From: Nonomuraea rubra
GTDB taxonomy: Bacteria; Actinomycetota; Actinomycetes; Streptosporangiales; Streptosporangiaceae
NCBI RefSeq assembly: GCF_014207985.1
Contig: NZ_JACHMI010000001.1
Span: forward strand, 4,385,001 to 4,449,000
Direction: 5' to 3'
Length of the DNA: 64,000 nt
The position numbers and the translations under genes are program-made. The first letter of the stretch is position 1. Every line of letters starts with the position of its first letter. Below, in pieces: positions 24,346 to 32,675 of this stretch. Under the pieces are notes generated by a model that was not told where the DNA came from, searched no databases, and worked only from the letters and a program-made list of their open reading frames with translations.

Positions 24346-25298
24346 AGGTGGACCAGCACGAGCGTCACGCCCAGGGCGGCGGCCCACAACACCGAGTTCG
24401 CGACCATGACGCGGTCGCCCAGCAGCACGCGCACCGGGTCGCCGCCCTGCTTGTGCACGAGCTGCAGCTGCAGGTAGCGGAAGAGGGCGAACAGCGCGAA
24501 CGGGGTGGACAACATCATGGCCGTCTGGCCGTGCTCCGGGCCGAACGGCCCCTCGTCACGCAGGTACATCAGGCCCGAGACCAGGGCGAGCACCGAGGCG
24601 ATCTGCAACAGCCAGTTGGTCAGCTCCATCGAGTAGCCGCGCAGCGCGGGCCGGTGCGCGGCCCCGCCCTCCAGCAGCTCCTGGCGGCGCTTGCCGATGA
24701 GCAGCAGCAGCGACATCGCGAACACGGTGATCAGCAGCCAGGCGGGCACCCGGTCCCCGGTCACCTCGTACCCCTGGAGGACGCGCAGCACGAAGCCGGC
24801 CGCGACCACCCCCACGTCGACCAGCGGGACGTGCTTGAGCCCGCGGCTGTAGGCGACGTTGAGCACCAGGTACACCAGCACCGGCCAGGAGGCCGCGGGC
24901 GACCGGGCGACGATGGCCGCGAGCACCGCCAGCAGGACGGCGCAGCAGGCGCCCGCGGTCAGCACCCCCACCCGGCCGGCCGCGATGGGGCGGGCGCACT
25001 TGACCGGATGGAGGCGGTCGCGGTGCCGGTCGGCGAGGTCGTTGCCGATGTAGACGGCGGCGGAGGCGACCATGAACGCCACCGTGGCCCAGAAGACCCC
25101 GGCCACCTCGGCGAGGCTGGGCGGGGCCGGGCCGATGAGCGCCACGGGCACGAGCAGGATCGCCTTGGCCGCGTGGGACGGGCGGATCAGGGCGGCCAGG
25201 TCGGCGACCGGGCGCCTGCGGGTCGCCACGGCCCGGTCGTGCGCCGCTTCCGGGCGCTGCGGGATCTCTGGAACGTCTGCCGATTCGACAAGGCGCAT
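24342..25298 (-). CDS. UbiA family prenyltransferase, decaprenyl-phosphate phosphoribosyltransferase-like
   Basis: The product is 318 residues with about nine membrane segments. The first Asp-rich metal motif is NDLADRHRDRLHPVKCARPI at residues 86-105, the NDxxDxxxDxxHPxKxxRPIAxG form that distinguishes the decaprenyl-phosphate phosphoribosyltransferase (Rv3806c) branch from quinone prenyltransferases. The second region is YSRGLKHVPLVDVGVVAAGF with its Asp near residue 160. That branch transfers 5-phosphoribose from PRPP to a polyprenyl phosphate, the first step to lipid-linked arabinofuranose. In this locus it could make a polyprenyl-phosphate pentose donor. The stop lies 49 bases before the SARP gene start. 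Confidence 0.8.
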   Translation of the reverse strand: MRLVESADVPEIPQRPEAAHDRAVATRRRPVADLAALIRPSHAAKAILLVPVALIGPAPPSLAEVAGVFWATVAFMVASAAVYIGNDLADRHRDRLHPVKCARPIAAGRVGVLTAGACCAVLLAVLAAIVARSPAASWPVLVYLVLNVAYSRGLKHVPLVDVGVVAAGFVLRVLQGYEVTGDRVPAWLLITVFAMSLLLLIGKRRQELLEGGAAHRPALRGYSMELTNWLLQIASVLALVSGLMYLRDEGPFGPEHGQTAMMLSTPFALFALFRYLQLQLVHKQGGDPVRVLLGDRVMVANSVLWAAALGVTLVLVHL

Positions 25299-25314
25299 GC
25301 TTCACCCCGATAGC

Positions 25315-26361
25315 TCAGAAGAAGACCTTCGCCAGGGACAGCGCGCCCTGCCGCCACGCGTCACGGCTCGTCGCCCCGCCGCTCGAACCCGCGGGCGCGC
25401 CGGCCGCCCGCTGTTCCCGCCACCACGCGTACGTGCGCAGGATCGCGTCCCGGTTGGACAGCCGCGGGCGGAAGCCGAGCCGTTCACGGGCCTTGTCGAT
25501 GCTGACGTAGGAGTCGGCGAGCAGCTTGCGCGCCAGCCGCCCGTACACGGGGGACAGCCTGCTGCGCTCCAGCAGCCGGAGCCCGGCCACAGCCGGACCG
25601 GCGGGCAGCGGGACGACCCGCTTGCCGTGGCCGGCCGCGTCGAGCACCGCCTGGAAGTCCTCGCGCAGCGTGCCGAACTCGGCGGCGGCCAGGTTGTAGG
25701 TGTCACAGGCGACGCCGGCCGGCGCGTCGAGCACGAGGGCCACCGCGTCCACCAGGTCCTCGATCGCGAACATCTGGATGCGCTTGTCCCCGCGGCCGAG
25801 CACCGGGAAGTTGCGGCCCTCCTCGGCCCACTCGAAGAGCATCGCGAACAGGCCCATCCGGCCGGGCCCGAGGAAGGTCTTGGGGCGAAGGACGGGCACG
25901 CACATGCCGCCGGCCCGGTACCTCTCCGCCAGCTCCTCCGCCTCGGCCTTCGCCCTGGTGTAAGGGTCGACCGGCGCGCGCGGATGGTCCTCGGGGGTGG
26001 GCACCAGCGACGGCAGCCCGTACACGGCGGTGGAGGAGATGTGCACCAGCCGCTCCACGCCGGCCCGCCGCCCGGCCTCCAGGACCGTGCCGGTGCCCGT
26101 GACGATCAGGTCGTGGATCTGCTCGGCCGGGTAGCTCGGCAGCGCGCCCGCGCAGTGCACCACCGCGTCCGCCCCGGCCATGGCCTCGGTCATCAGCGGC
26201 AGGTCGCGCACGTCGCCGGTCCGGTGACCCGCCGCCAGCAGCGGGTCGGGCTGGGGACGCACGTCCACCCCGAGCACGTCGTGGCCGTCGAGCACGAGCC
26301 GGCGGGCCAGGTGGCCGCCGAGCATCCCGGCGCTGCCGGTGACTACGACCCGGCGGGCCAT
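25315..26361 (-). CDS. NAD-dependent epimerase/dehydratase (extended SDR)
   Basis: ATG 26361 gives 348 residues. It begins with the extended-SDR Rossmann motif VVVTGSAGMLGGHLARRL (TGxxGxxG), followed by the acidic VLGVDVRP, the HCAG segment and ISSTAVYG. The catalytic YxxxK is DPYTRAKAEAEEL near residue 145, and PKTFLGPGRMG follows. It acts on a nucleotide- or lipid-linked sugar, or possibly a sterol-like alcohol, since the family is broad. The gene overlaps the aminotransferase gene by 19 bp and is 16 bases before the UbiA gene, so aminotransferase, epimerase and UbiA form one operon. A role in modifying a polyprenyl-linked pentose is inferred from this. Confidence 0.82.
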   Translation of the reverse strand: MARRVVVTGSAGMLGGHLARRLVLDGHDVLGVDVRPQPDPLLAAGHRTGDVRDLPLMTEAMAGADAVVHCAGALPSYPAEQIHDLIVTGTGTVLEAGRRAGVERLVHISSTAVYGLPSLVPTPEDHPRAPVDPYTRAKAEAEELAERYRAGGMCVPVLRPKTFLGPGRMGLFAMLFEWAEEGRNFPVLGRGDKRIQMFAIEDLVDAVALVLDAPAGVACDTYNLAAAEFGTLREDFQAVLDAAGHGKRVVPLPAGPAVAGLRLLERSRLSPVYGRLARKLLADSYVSIDKARERLGFRPRLSNRDAILRTYAWWREQRAAGAPAGSSGGATSRDAWRQGALSLAKVFF

Positions 26362-27776
26362 CGCGACCCCACCTTCTCCCGCACGAACCCGGCGAGCAGC
26401 CGCGGCAGCCCCTTGGCCAGCGTCCTGTCGAGGCTGTCCAGGAAGTACTCGACGTCCTCCGGCTCGATGGCCAGGGTCGGCGCGACGACGAGGGGATTGT
26501 CGGCGTTCGGGCTGTAGTAGGAGACGATGCCGTGCTCGCGGTAGAGGTCGGCGATGACCGAGAGCGCGATCAGCTTGGTGCGGAACTGCGGGTCGCCGGA
26601 GAAGCCGGGCGCGAGCCTGGCGGCCAGGTCGAGCACCTTGGGCCCGCCGCTGAGGAACACGCCCCACAGCGCGCCCACCCCGCTCACCCGGCCGACCACG
26701 TCGGGGTGGCGCTTGTGGATGTTCTGCAGGCCGGGGCCCAGGATGCGCTCGATCTGGCGTGCTCTGGCGGGGTAGTCGTCCTCGACGACGATGTTGACGG
26801 CCTCGATGGCGGTGGCGGTCTCCTCGCCGAAGCCGTAGTAGGTGGTGCTGTGCAGGATGACGTCCGACAGCCGGTCGTACGCCTTGCGGAAGACCCGCTC
26901 GCGGGCGGTGTACCCGGCGATCGACGCCTTGCCGCCGCCGAGGGACTTGGAGTAGACGAGGATGTCGGGCAGCAGGTCGGGGTAGCGCATGAAGTAGAAG
27001 AGGCTGCCTGTCTTGCCCCAGCCCGTGTAGACCTCGTCGAAGATCAGCATGATGTCGTTGGCGTCGCAGAGCCGCCGCAGCTCGTACAGGTCGCTCTCCG
27101 CCCAGCAGCGCATGCTCGACGCGCTGAACGGCTCCGCCATGATCGCGTAGACGTCGCAGCCGCCGTCCGGAGTGCGGGCCGCCTCGACGGCCGCGCGGAC
27201 GGCCTCGAGGTCGCCGTACGGGTGGACGACGATGCCGGGCAGGCCGGGGAAGCGGAAGGAGTTCTCCGACGACCCGGTCAGGCTGCCGGCGCCCAGGGTC
27301 TTGCCGTGGAAGCTGATGTCGGAGCGGAGGATGGTGTTGCGGCGCCCTCCGTGGTACTTGTACGCCATCTTGACGGCGCCCTCGTTCGCCTCGGCGCCGG
27401 AGTTCGGGAAGTAGGAGATGTTCAGGTCGCCCGGCAGCAGCTCGGCGATGTTGTGGCTGAGCGCGGCCACGTACGGCGAGAAGAACGCCTTGTGCACCTC
27501 CATGCGCCGGCGGTCGGCGAAGCGGCGCCGGGCCTCCAGGATGCGGGGGTGGTTGTGGCCGTGGTTCAGTACGCCCACCCCGCCCGTGACGTCAAGGACC
27601 TCCCGGCCGCCGCGGGTCCTGATCCGGGCGCCCTCGGCGCTCTCGACGAGTTCCCGGCCGAAGCCGAAGGAGGTCATGAGGTTGACCTGGCTGCGGCTGA
27701 CGTACTTTCTGTACAAGTCCTGGACCTGTTTCACGGTGAAACTTTCACACTCGTCCACGCCGATGAGTTCAGACAC
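26343..27776 (-). CDS. class III PLP-dependent aminotransferase
   Basis: The product is 477 residues. Class III features: the cofactor-binding SGAEANEGAVKMAYKYH, IFDEVYTGWGKTG with the Asp that contacts the pyridine nitrogen, and the Schiff-base lysine (Lys277) in VYSKSLGGGKASIAGY. The N-terminal 35 residues (ESFTVKQVQDLYRKYVSRSQ) extend beyond acetylornithine aminotransferases. It is the first gene of the aminotransferase, epimerase, UbiA, SARP run, with a 242-bp upstream region. It probably puts an amino group on a sugar or lipid precursor of the locus product, for example as HpnO does for ribosyl-hopane, although no hopanoid genes are seen here. Confidence 0.85.
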   Translation of the reverse strand: MSELIGVDECESFTVKQVQDLYRKYVSRSQVNLMTSFGFGRELVESAEGARIRTRGGREVLDVTGGVGVLNHGHNHPRILEARRRFADRRRMEVHKAFFSPYVAALSHNIAELLPGDLNISYFPNSGAEANEGAVKMAYKYHGGRRNTILRSDISFHGKTLGAGSLTGSSENSFRFPGLPGIVVHPYGDLEAVRAAVEAARTPDGGCDVYAIMAEPFSASSMRCWAESDLYELRRLCDANDIMLIFDEVYTGWGKTGSLFYFMRYPDLLPDILVYSKSLGGGKASIAGYTARERVFRKAYDRLSDVILHSTTYYGFGEETATAIEAVNIVVEDDYPARARQIERILGPGLQNIHKRHPDVVGRVSGVGALWGVFLSGGPKVLDLAARLAPGFSGDPQFRTKLIALSVIADLYREHGIVSYYSPNADNPLVVAPTLAIEPEDVEYFLDSLDRTLAKGLPRLLAGFVREKVGSRWPAGS

Positions 27777-27940
27777 GTCCGCCCTTCCCGGTTCGCGCGA
27801 ATTCCGCTGGTGCCCGGCCTTCTTCTCGGCGGTGAGAAAAGGTGAGACCCGGCGTCAACAATGTCGAAACCGGCTATGCCCCGTGCCATACAAATGTGTG
27901 TAGGTCTGCGGCGGGCGCGGGAGCGTGCCGGAGAATAACC

Positions 27941-27973
27941 GGCCGGGAGCGGATCACCGGGTATTTCCCGGCC
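27941..27973. terminator. candidate terminator downstream of AfsR-type gene
   Basis: GGCCGGGA (27941-27948) and TCCCGGCC (27966-27973) form an 8-bp inverted repeat, with a smaller nested CCGGG-TATTT-CCCGG. It is 46 bases beyond the stop of the AfsR-type regulator on the minus strand. The 27777-28018 gap otherwise holds the aminotransferase promoter region, which is visibly less GC-rich than its surroundings. Confidence 0.45.
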
Positions 27974-28018
27974 AGATCTCGCGGTGATAACGGATGATTT
28001 CCCGGGAGCAGGCCGGCG

Positions 28019-29899
28019 TCAGCCCCTGACCGTCATATAGGTGACCGGCTGGACGGACGGAGGAGGAAGCAGCGTGCGGCCCTCTGGCCGGGCCCGGCGG
28101 GCGGCCTGCGCCTGGTCCTCCTCGGTGTCCTCCTCCCTGGCCCGCTCGCGGGCGAACAGGCAGAGCAGGTCGTGCATGCGGTAGCGCTCGTGGCCGCACG
28201 ACTCCAGCAACTGGGCTTCCACGAGGTGGTCCAGCAGGTCCGCGGTGCGCGGCTCTGGCCGGTCGGCCAGGGCGGCGGCGGCCGCGACGCTGATGGCGCC
28301 GCCGCCGAGCAGGCTCAGCAGCCGGAACAGCCGGGACGACTCGGCGTCCAGGCTCCGGTAGCTCATCATGAAGTACGCCCGTACGGCCTGGTCGTCGGCC
28401 TGCAGCTCGGACAGGCGGTGGTCCTCGACCGCCAGCCGGTCGGCCAGGGCGCGCAGCGACAGCCCCGGCCGGGCGATCAGCCGGGCGGCGGCGATCCTGA
28501 TCGCCAGCGGCAGCCCGGCGCACAGCCGCACGATCGCCCGCGCCGCCCGCTGCTCGGCGGCCACACGCTCCTCCCCGATCAGGCGGCCGAGCAGCGTGGC
28601 GGTCTCGTCCTCGGCCATGACGCCGAGGCGAAAGTGCGACGCGGCGTCCAGGGAGGTGAGCATCCGGCGCGCCGTGACCAGCACGCGGCAGGTGGGGCTC
28701 GCGGGCAGCAGCGGGCGCACCTGCGCGGCGTCGCGGGCGTTGTCGAGCAGGAGCAGCAGGTGCCTGCCGTCGGTCAGCGAACGGAAGCGGGCCGCGGCCT
28801 CGTCCACGTCGAACCGCCCGCCGGATCCCGCGACCGTGCCGTCGCCGAGCGAGCGCAGCAGCCGGGCCAGCACGTCGGCCGGGTTCAGCGGCGCGACGCC
28901 GGGGGTGGAGCCGTGCAGGTCCACGTACAGCCGGCCGTCCGGGAAGTGGCCCGCGACCTGGTGGGCGACGTGCACGGCCAGCGCCGACTTGCCGACCCCC
29001 GCGGCGCCCGTGATCGCCGAGATGGCGGTCGTGCCGGAGCCGGTGATCAGCATCGTACGCAGGCGGGAGATCTCGGTGGTCCGGCCGGTGAAGGCGGCCG
29101 AGCCGATGGGCAGCTCGGCCGGGGTCCTGCGGGCCGCGACCACCGGCGGCGGCGTCAGCGCGGGGTCGTCGGCGAGGATGCGCTGGTGCATCCGGACCAG
29201 GTCGGGGCCGGGGTCGATGCCGATCTCCGCGGCCAGCGTCATCCGCGCGCTCTGATAGACGGTCAGCGCGTCGGCCCTGCGGCCGCACCGGTACAGGGCC
29301 AGCATGAGCTGGGCCCTGAGCCGCTCGTTCAGCGGATCCCTGCGGGTCAGTGCCTCCAGGTCGGCGAGCACCTCGCCGTGCAGGCCGAGCGCCAGCCTGG
29401 CCTCCAGCGAGGCGTCCACGACGGTCGCCCGCAGCCGCTCCAGCCGCGCCGCCTCGCAGCGCAGCGTCGCCGGTAAGGGCAGCTCCTCCAGGACGGACTC
29501 GCCGCGCCACAGGCACAGGGCCCGGGTCAGCCGTTCGAGCGCGACGTCGTGGCGCCCGGCGGACAGCGCCAGCTGCCCCTGCGCGGCGAGGTCCTCGAAC
29601 AGCGTGACGTCGACCTCGCCCGGGGTGACGCGCAGCATGTACCCGTTGGAGCCCGCCTCGATGCGGGAGGGGGAGCCGAGCACCTTGCGCAGCGCTGAGA
29701 TGTAGGTGTAGAGGTTCGACTCCGCGGTGGCCGGGGCGCGCTCGCCCCACAGCCAGTCGAGCATGCGCCGGCTGGGGATCGCCTTTCCCGTGTTGAGCAG
29801 CAGGGCGGCCAGCAGCACGCGCTGTTTTCGGCGGCCGAGCGCGATAGGTCTCCCGAGAGAGGTTCGAACCTCGATCGGACCGAGGATCTTGAAATCCAT
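28019..29899 (-). CDS. AfsR-type SARP regulator with NB-ARC ATPase domain
   Basis: ATG 29899 (MDFKILGPIEVRTS) gives 626 residues. The winged helix is at 1-95 (LDWLWGERAPATAESNLYTY), the BTAD activation domain at 96-245 (LRAQLMLALYRCGRRADAL, IGIDPGPDLVRMHQRIL), and the NB-ARC ATPase from about 265. The ATPase has FTGRTTEISRLR, Walker A GAAGVGKSALAVH, the Walker B-like LLLLLDNARD and GLPLAIRIAAARL. No TPR block follows, so it is shorter than full AfsR (about 1000 residues). It is upstream of the aminotransferase operon on the same strand and is the second SARP-type regulator of the glycan locus. Confidence 0.9.
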   Translation of the reverse strand: MDFKILGPIEVRTSLGRPIALGRRKQRVLLAALLLNTGKAIPSRRMLDWLWGERAPATAESNLYTYISALRKVLGSPSRIEAGSNGYMLRVTPGEVDVTLFEDLAAQGQLALSAGRHDVALERLTRALCLWRGESVLEELPLPATLRCEAARLERLRATVVDASLEARLALGLHGEVLADLEALTRRDPLNERLRAQLMLALYRCGRRADALTVYQSARMTLAAEIGIDPGPDLVRMHQRILADDPALTPPPVVAARRTPAELPIGSAAFTGRTTEISRLRTMLITGSGTTAISAITGAAGVGKSALAVHVAHQVAGHFPDGRLYVDLHGSTPGVAPLNPADVLARLLRSLGDGTVAGSGGRFDVDEAAARFRSLTDGRHLLLLLDNARDAAQVRPLLPASPTCRVLVTARRMLTSLDAASHFRLGVMAEDETATLLGRLIGEERVAAEQRAARAIVRLCAGLPLAIRIAAARLIARPGLSLRALADRLAVEDHRLSELQADDQAVRAYFMMSYRSLDAESSRLFRLLSLLGGGAISVAAAAALADRPEPRTADLLDHLVEAQLLESCGHERYRMHDLLCLFARERAREEDTEEDQAQAARRARPEGRTLLPPPSVQPVTYMTVRG

Positions 29900-30250
29900 A
29901 TGACCACCCTGCAGCGCGCGGCTTTTCCCCGACAGGACCGTACGATTGCACACGGATCTTGATTTGCCGCGACCAATGATCGGCGGAAGCGACCTTGGAA
30001 CGGTACTTCCTGGAACGGCATAAGAAGATTACGCGTCCGGAAAATCCGGCCGGCGGTTCCCGGGCTGTTGAAATTTATTGCCGCATCGATATGCGGGGTG
30101 CGAGAAATTCGCCTTGACCGGTGCGGGCGCGTCCTTTCATCCACCCGGGCGGCACGCTGTCAAGATCACACATTCGTGCGATGTACGGTAGATCGTCACC
30201 CTGGCACGTGGGTCCCGATCGGCGGCACCCAGGAAGACGAAGGACGGACG
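29900..30250. promoter_or_regulatory. divergent intergenic region, AfsR-type gene / DUF2630 gene
   Basis: These 351 bases hold no gene that I can support. The stretch is noticeably AT-richer than its surroundings, as expected for two divergent promoters. Visible elements are TGGAACGG twice with 15-bp spacing (29996 and 30011) and the inverted repeat CCGCAT-CGAT-ATGCGG at 30081-30096. None can be tied to a regulator. Confidence 0.45.
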
Positions 30251-30487
30251 ATGGACGACCAGCAGATCCTCCAGCGCATTCACGCCCTCGTGGAGGAGGA
30301 GCACGACCTGCTCTCGCGGCGCGAGTCCGCCGGGGCGGAGCAGCATGCCCGGATCGCCCACCTGGAGGAGACGCTCGACCAGTGCTGGGACCTGCTGCGG
30401 CGCCGCCGCGCTCGCCAGGCGGCCGGCCTGGATCCTGAGGGGGCCGAGGTGGCGCCGGTTGCGCAGGTCGAGGGTTACCTGCAGTAG
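30251..30487 (+). CDS. DUF2630 family small helical protein
   Basis: The product is 78 residues after a purine-rich GAAGACGAAGGACG stretch. It begins DDQQILQRIHALVEEEHDLL and contains [20 protein letters not shown], the conserved blocks of the actinobacterial DUF2630 family. The sequence is strongly helical and probably a coiled coil, with a C-terminal EGYLQ end. No function is known for the family. Its neighbours (divergent AfsR-type gene, downstream nitronate monooxygenase 89 bases away) give no clear clue. Confidence 0.8.
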   Translation: MDDQQILQRIHALVEEEHDLLSRRESAGAEQHARIAHLEETLDQCWDLLRRRRARQAAGLDPEGAEVAPVAQVEGYLQ

Positions 30488-30576
30488 GCGAGGCCCTTTG
30501 TGATGAGATCGCTGGGGAGAAGGCCGCTGATGGCGAGACCTTCGGCGGCGAGATCTCTGGTGACGAGGAGCGACGA

Positions 30577-31536
30577 ATGCCACGTACCTGGCTGACCGAC
30601 CGGTTCGGGCTGGACGTGCCGCTGGTCGGCGCGCCGATGGCGGGCGTCGGGGACGGGCGGCTGGCCGCGGCCGTCTCCGCCGCGGGCGGGCTCGGCATGA
30701 TCGGCGTGCCCGGCTCCGCACCGGCCCCGTGGATCGTCGAGCAGGCCGCCGTCGCCGCCGCGGGCGGGCGCCCGTACGGGATCGGGCTGATGGCGTGGGC
30801 GCTGGAGCACCATCCCGCCCAGCTCGACGCCGTCCTGGAGGCCAGGCCGGCGCTGGTCTCGGTGAGCTTCGGGAACTTCGCCCCGTACGTCGAGCCGCTG
30901 CGCCGCGCCGGCATCACCGTCGCCGTCCAGGCAGGCACCACCCGGGAGGCGCGGGAGGCCGAGCAGACCGGCGCGGACGTCGTGGTGGCCAGGGGCGGCG
31001 AGGGCGGTGGGCACGGCCGTGACGAGGTGGCGACGCTGCCGCTGCTGCAGGGAGTGCTGGAGGAGGTGACGGTCCCGGTGCTGGCCGCCGGGGGGATCGC
31101 CACGGGCAGGGGGCTGGCCGCCGTACTGGCCGCCGGCGCGGCGGGCGCCTGGGCCGGCACGGCGTTCCTGGGCTGCGCCGAGACCATGCTGCCGGAGGCC
31201 GCCCGGGCGCGCGTGCTGGCCACGGGCGAGACCGGCACGGCGTACGGGCGGGTCTTCGACGTCGCGCAGCGGCTGGCCTGGCCGCCGGAGTTCGGCGGGC
31301 GCGCGCTGCGGAACGCGTTCTTCGAGCGGTGGCACGGGCGGGAGGAGGAACTGGCGGGTGACGAGGCGGCACGGGCGGAGCTGGAGGCCGCCCGCGCGGC
31401 GGGCGACTTCGACACCGCCTACGTCTACGCGGGGCAGGCGGTGGGCATGGTGACGCGGCACCGCACGGCGGCGGACGTGGTCGCCGACTTCGCCACCGCC
31501 GACAACCTCCTCCGCCGCCTCACCGACGACCAGTAG
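30577..31536 (+). CDS. nitronate monooxygenase family FMN protein
   Basis: ATG 30577, preceded by GAGGAG, gives 319 residues. TIM-barrel flavoprotein features include PLVGAPMAGVGDGRLAAAVS at the N-terminus, ADVVVARGGEGGGHGRDE with the active-site His near residue 145, and the phosphate-binding VPVLAAGGIATGRGLAAVLA and GAWAGTAFLGCAE. The family oxidises nitronates such as propionate-3-nitronate, and related members are enoyl-ACP reductases, so the physiological substrate is uncertain. It is probably a single gene; an insertion-sequence remnant begins just after its stop. Confidence 0.87.
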   Translation: MPRTWLTDRFGLDVPLVGAPMAGVGDGRLAAAVSAAGGLGMIGVPGSAPAPWIVEQAAVAAAGGRPYGIGLMAWALEHHPAQLDAVLEARPALVSVSFGNFAPYVEPLRRAGITVAVQAGTTREAREAEQTGADVVVARGGEGGGHGRDEVATLPLLQGVLEEVTVPVLAAGGIATGRGLAAVLAAGAAGAWAGTAFLGCAETMLPEAARARVLATGETGTAYGRVFDVAQRLAWPPEFGGRALRNAFFERWHGREEELAGDEAARAELEAARAAGDFDTAYVYAGQAVGMVTRHRTAADVVADFATADNLLRRLTDDQ

Positions 31537-31546
31537 GGCGTGCGTG

Positions 31547-31783
31547 TTCGAGTAGCTGATGCAGGCGGTGATCGCCGAGGCCGCAGCCCGGGGGCAGGCC
31601 GGCCTCGACCTGGTCAGCGTCGACTCCACCACCGCCCGCGCCCACCACCATGCCGCCGTGATGGTCTTGGACGGGGAGTGGCCTGGGCCGGCCTTCCGGT
31701 CCGACAAGACGCCCGACAGCCTTCTGGCCGGCCTGCACCTACGCGGAGCCATCTCATGGATCCGAAGCCTCCAGCCAGACTAG
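31547..31783 (+). pseudogene. IS5-family transposase remnant
   Basis: The frame reads LMQAVIAEAAARGQAGLDLV then SVDSTTARAHHHAA, matching the first catalytic Asp region of actinobacterial IS5-type transposases (SVDSTTVRAHQHAAGAR). It continues GAFRSDKTPDSLLAGLHLRG-like, then ends abruptly. An in-frame TAG lies just before LMQAV, and both the N-terminal DNA-binding part and the remaining DDE residues are missing. It fills most of the 269 bases between the nitronate monooxygenase and the SRPBCC operon. No terminal inverted repeats could be identified with confidence. Confidence 0.75.
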
Positions 31784-31805
31784 AGATCCGGACTCCGTAC
31801 AGGCT

Positions 31806-32291
31806 CTAACGGATGGACGTGCCGGCTGCTTGTACTTGTCGGCGGGCACGGTCCGCGGGGCTGCCGAACGGGCTTCCACTGCCGACCTCCAGATAGTCGC
31901 GCAGACTCGTCATGTAGTGCTGCCAGCTGCGGCTGCACATGCCGAAGCACTCCAGGTCCTTGCTCAGGCCTTGGTGGCGGAAGACGAGTTCAGATGTGTG
32001 GCTGCCGATCGGGGTAATGGTGAACGTCGGCCTGGTGCCGATCCAGCCGGGCAGGAAGGGGCAGTCGATGACGGTCCATCGCACCGACGTCGGCCGGGTC
32101 GCCTCCTCGACGAAGATCACGAGTGGCTCGGGGGTGTTCATGAGGAAGTGCAGCTCGCCGCCGGTCGCGCCGGACCCGGTCGCCGGATTCCACCATGCCG
32201 CGAGCCCCGTGATGGTGGTGAGCGCGTCGAAGAGGACGTCAGGAGCGGCTTTCACCCGCACGGTCGTCTGGTAGTCCGCAGTGCTCGTCAT
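31806..32291 (-). CDS. SRPBCC (AHSA1/START-like) domain protein
   Basis: The product is 161 residues and a single SRPBCC fold: VRVKAAPDVLFDALTTITGL, AAWWNPATGSG, SVRWTVIDCPFLPGWIGTRP, ELVFRHQGL and a long C-terminal helix with CSRSWQHYMTSLRDYLE. It is the last gene of a three-gene minus-strand operon (SRPBCC, ArsR, SRPBCC), 12 bases after the ArsR gene. Such AHSA1-type genes are very often paired with ArsR repressors. The ligand is unknown. Its 3' end abuts the IS5 remnant. Confidence 0.85.
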   Translation of the reverse strand: MTSTADYQTTVRVKAAPDVLFDALTTITGLAAWWNPATGSGATGGELHFLMNTPEPLVIFVEEATRPTSVRWTVIDCPFLPGWIGTRPTFTITPIGSHTSELVFRHQGLSKDLECFGMCSRSWQHYMTSLRDYLEVGSGSPFGSPADRARRQVQAAGTSIR

Positions 32292-32303
32292 GGGCAGGTC
32301 CTT

Positions 32304-32675
32304 TCAGCTCGAATGCTGGTTGTCGTGGCGTGGAGCAGGGGCAGAGCTGTCAAGGTGGTCGCTTAGCGCCTGGAGACGGTCGTCCCAGTCGTGGCCCAAC
32401 GCTGCGAGGAATTGCTGCGCGAGCCGCACGGGTGCGGAATGGAGCCGGTATCGCACTCGCCGCCGCTCACCGGGTTCGGCGGTCACCAGACCCGCGTCAG
32501 CCAGCAAGACGAGGTGTTTGGCGATCGCCTGGCGCGTGATCGGGAGGCAATCGGCCAGATCGGTGGCAGTGGCCGGGCCTTGTGCCGCCAGCCTTGCCAG
32601 GATCGCTCGCCGGGTGGGGTCGGCCAGGGCTTGAAAGACCTGCTCCGCGATCGCCTCGATGTCAGGCGGCGTCAC
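32304..32675 (-). CDS. ArsR family transcriptional regulator
   Basis: GTG 32675 gives 123 residues, the usual ArsR length; it overlaps the upstream SRPBCC stop region by 14 bp. The winged helix reads VFQALADPTRRAILARLA, ATDLADCLPITRQAIAKHLV and LVTAEPGERRRVRYRLH. There is no Cys metal-binding motif in the recognition helix, so it belongs to the non-metal ArsR group that accompanies AHSA1/SRPBCC genes. Twin palindromes GCAACC-N4-GGTTGC just upstream of the operon are its likely operators, implying autorepression. Confidence 0.9.
   Translation of the reverse strand: MTPPDIEAIAEQVFQALADPTRRAILARLAAQGPATATDLADCLPITRQAIAKHLVLLADAGLVTAEPGERRRVRYRLHSAPVRLAQQFLAALGHDWDDRLQALSDHLDSSAPAPRHDNQHSS

Noticed and set aside
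15109-29899. Classical polyketide or peptide antibiotic cluster, given two SARP-type regulators
   Set aside because: No PKS, NRPS, terpene cyclase or RiPP genes are visible; the enzymes are of glycan and lipid-carrier type.
30488-30576. Small gene or regulatory repeat in the gap before the nitronate monooxygenase
   Set aside because: GGCGAGA-YCT occurs twice, but there is no consistent period and no supportable frame.
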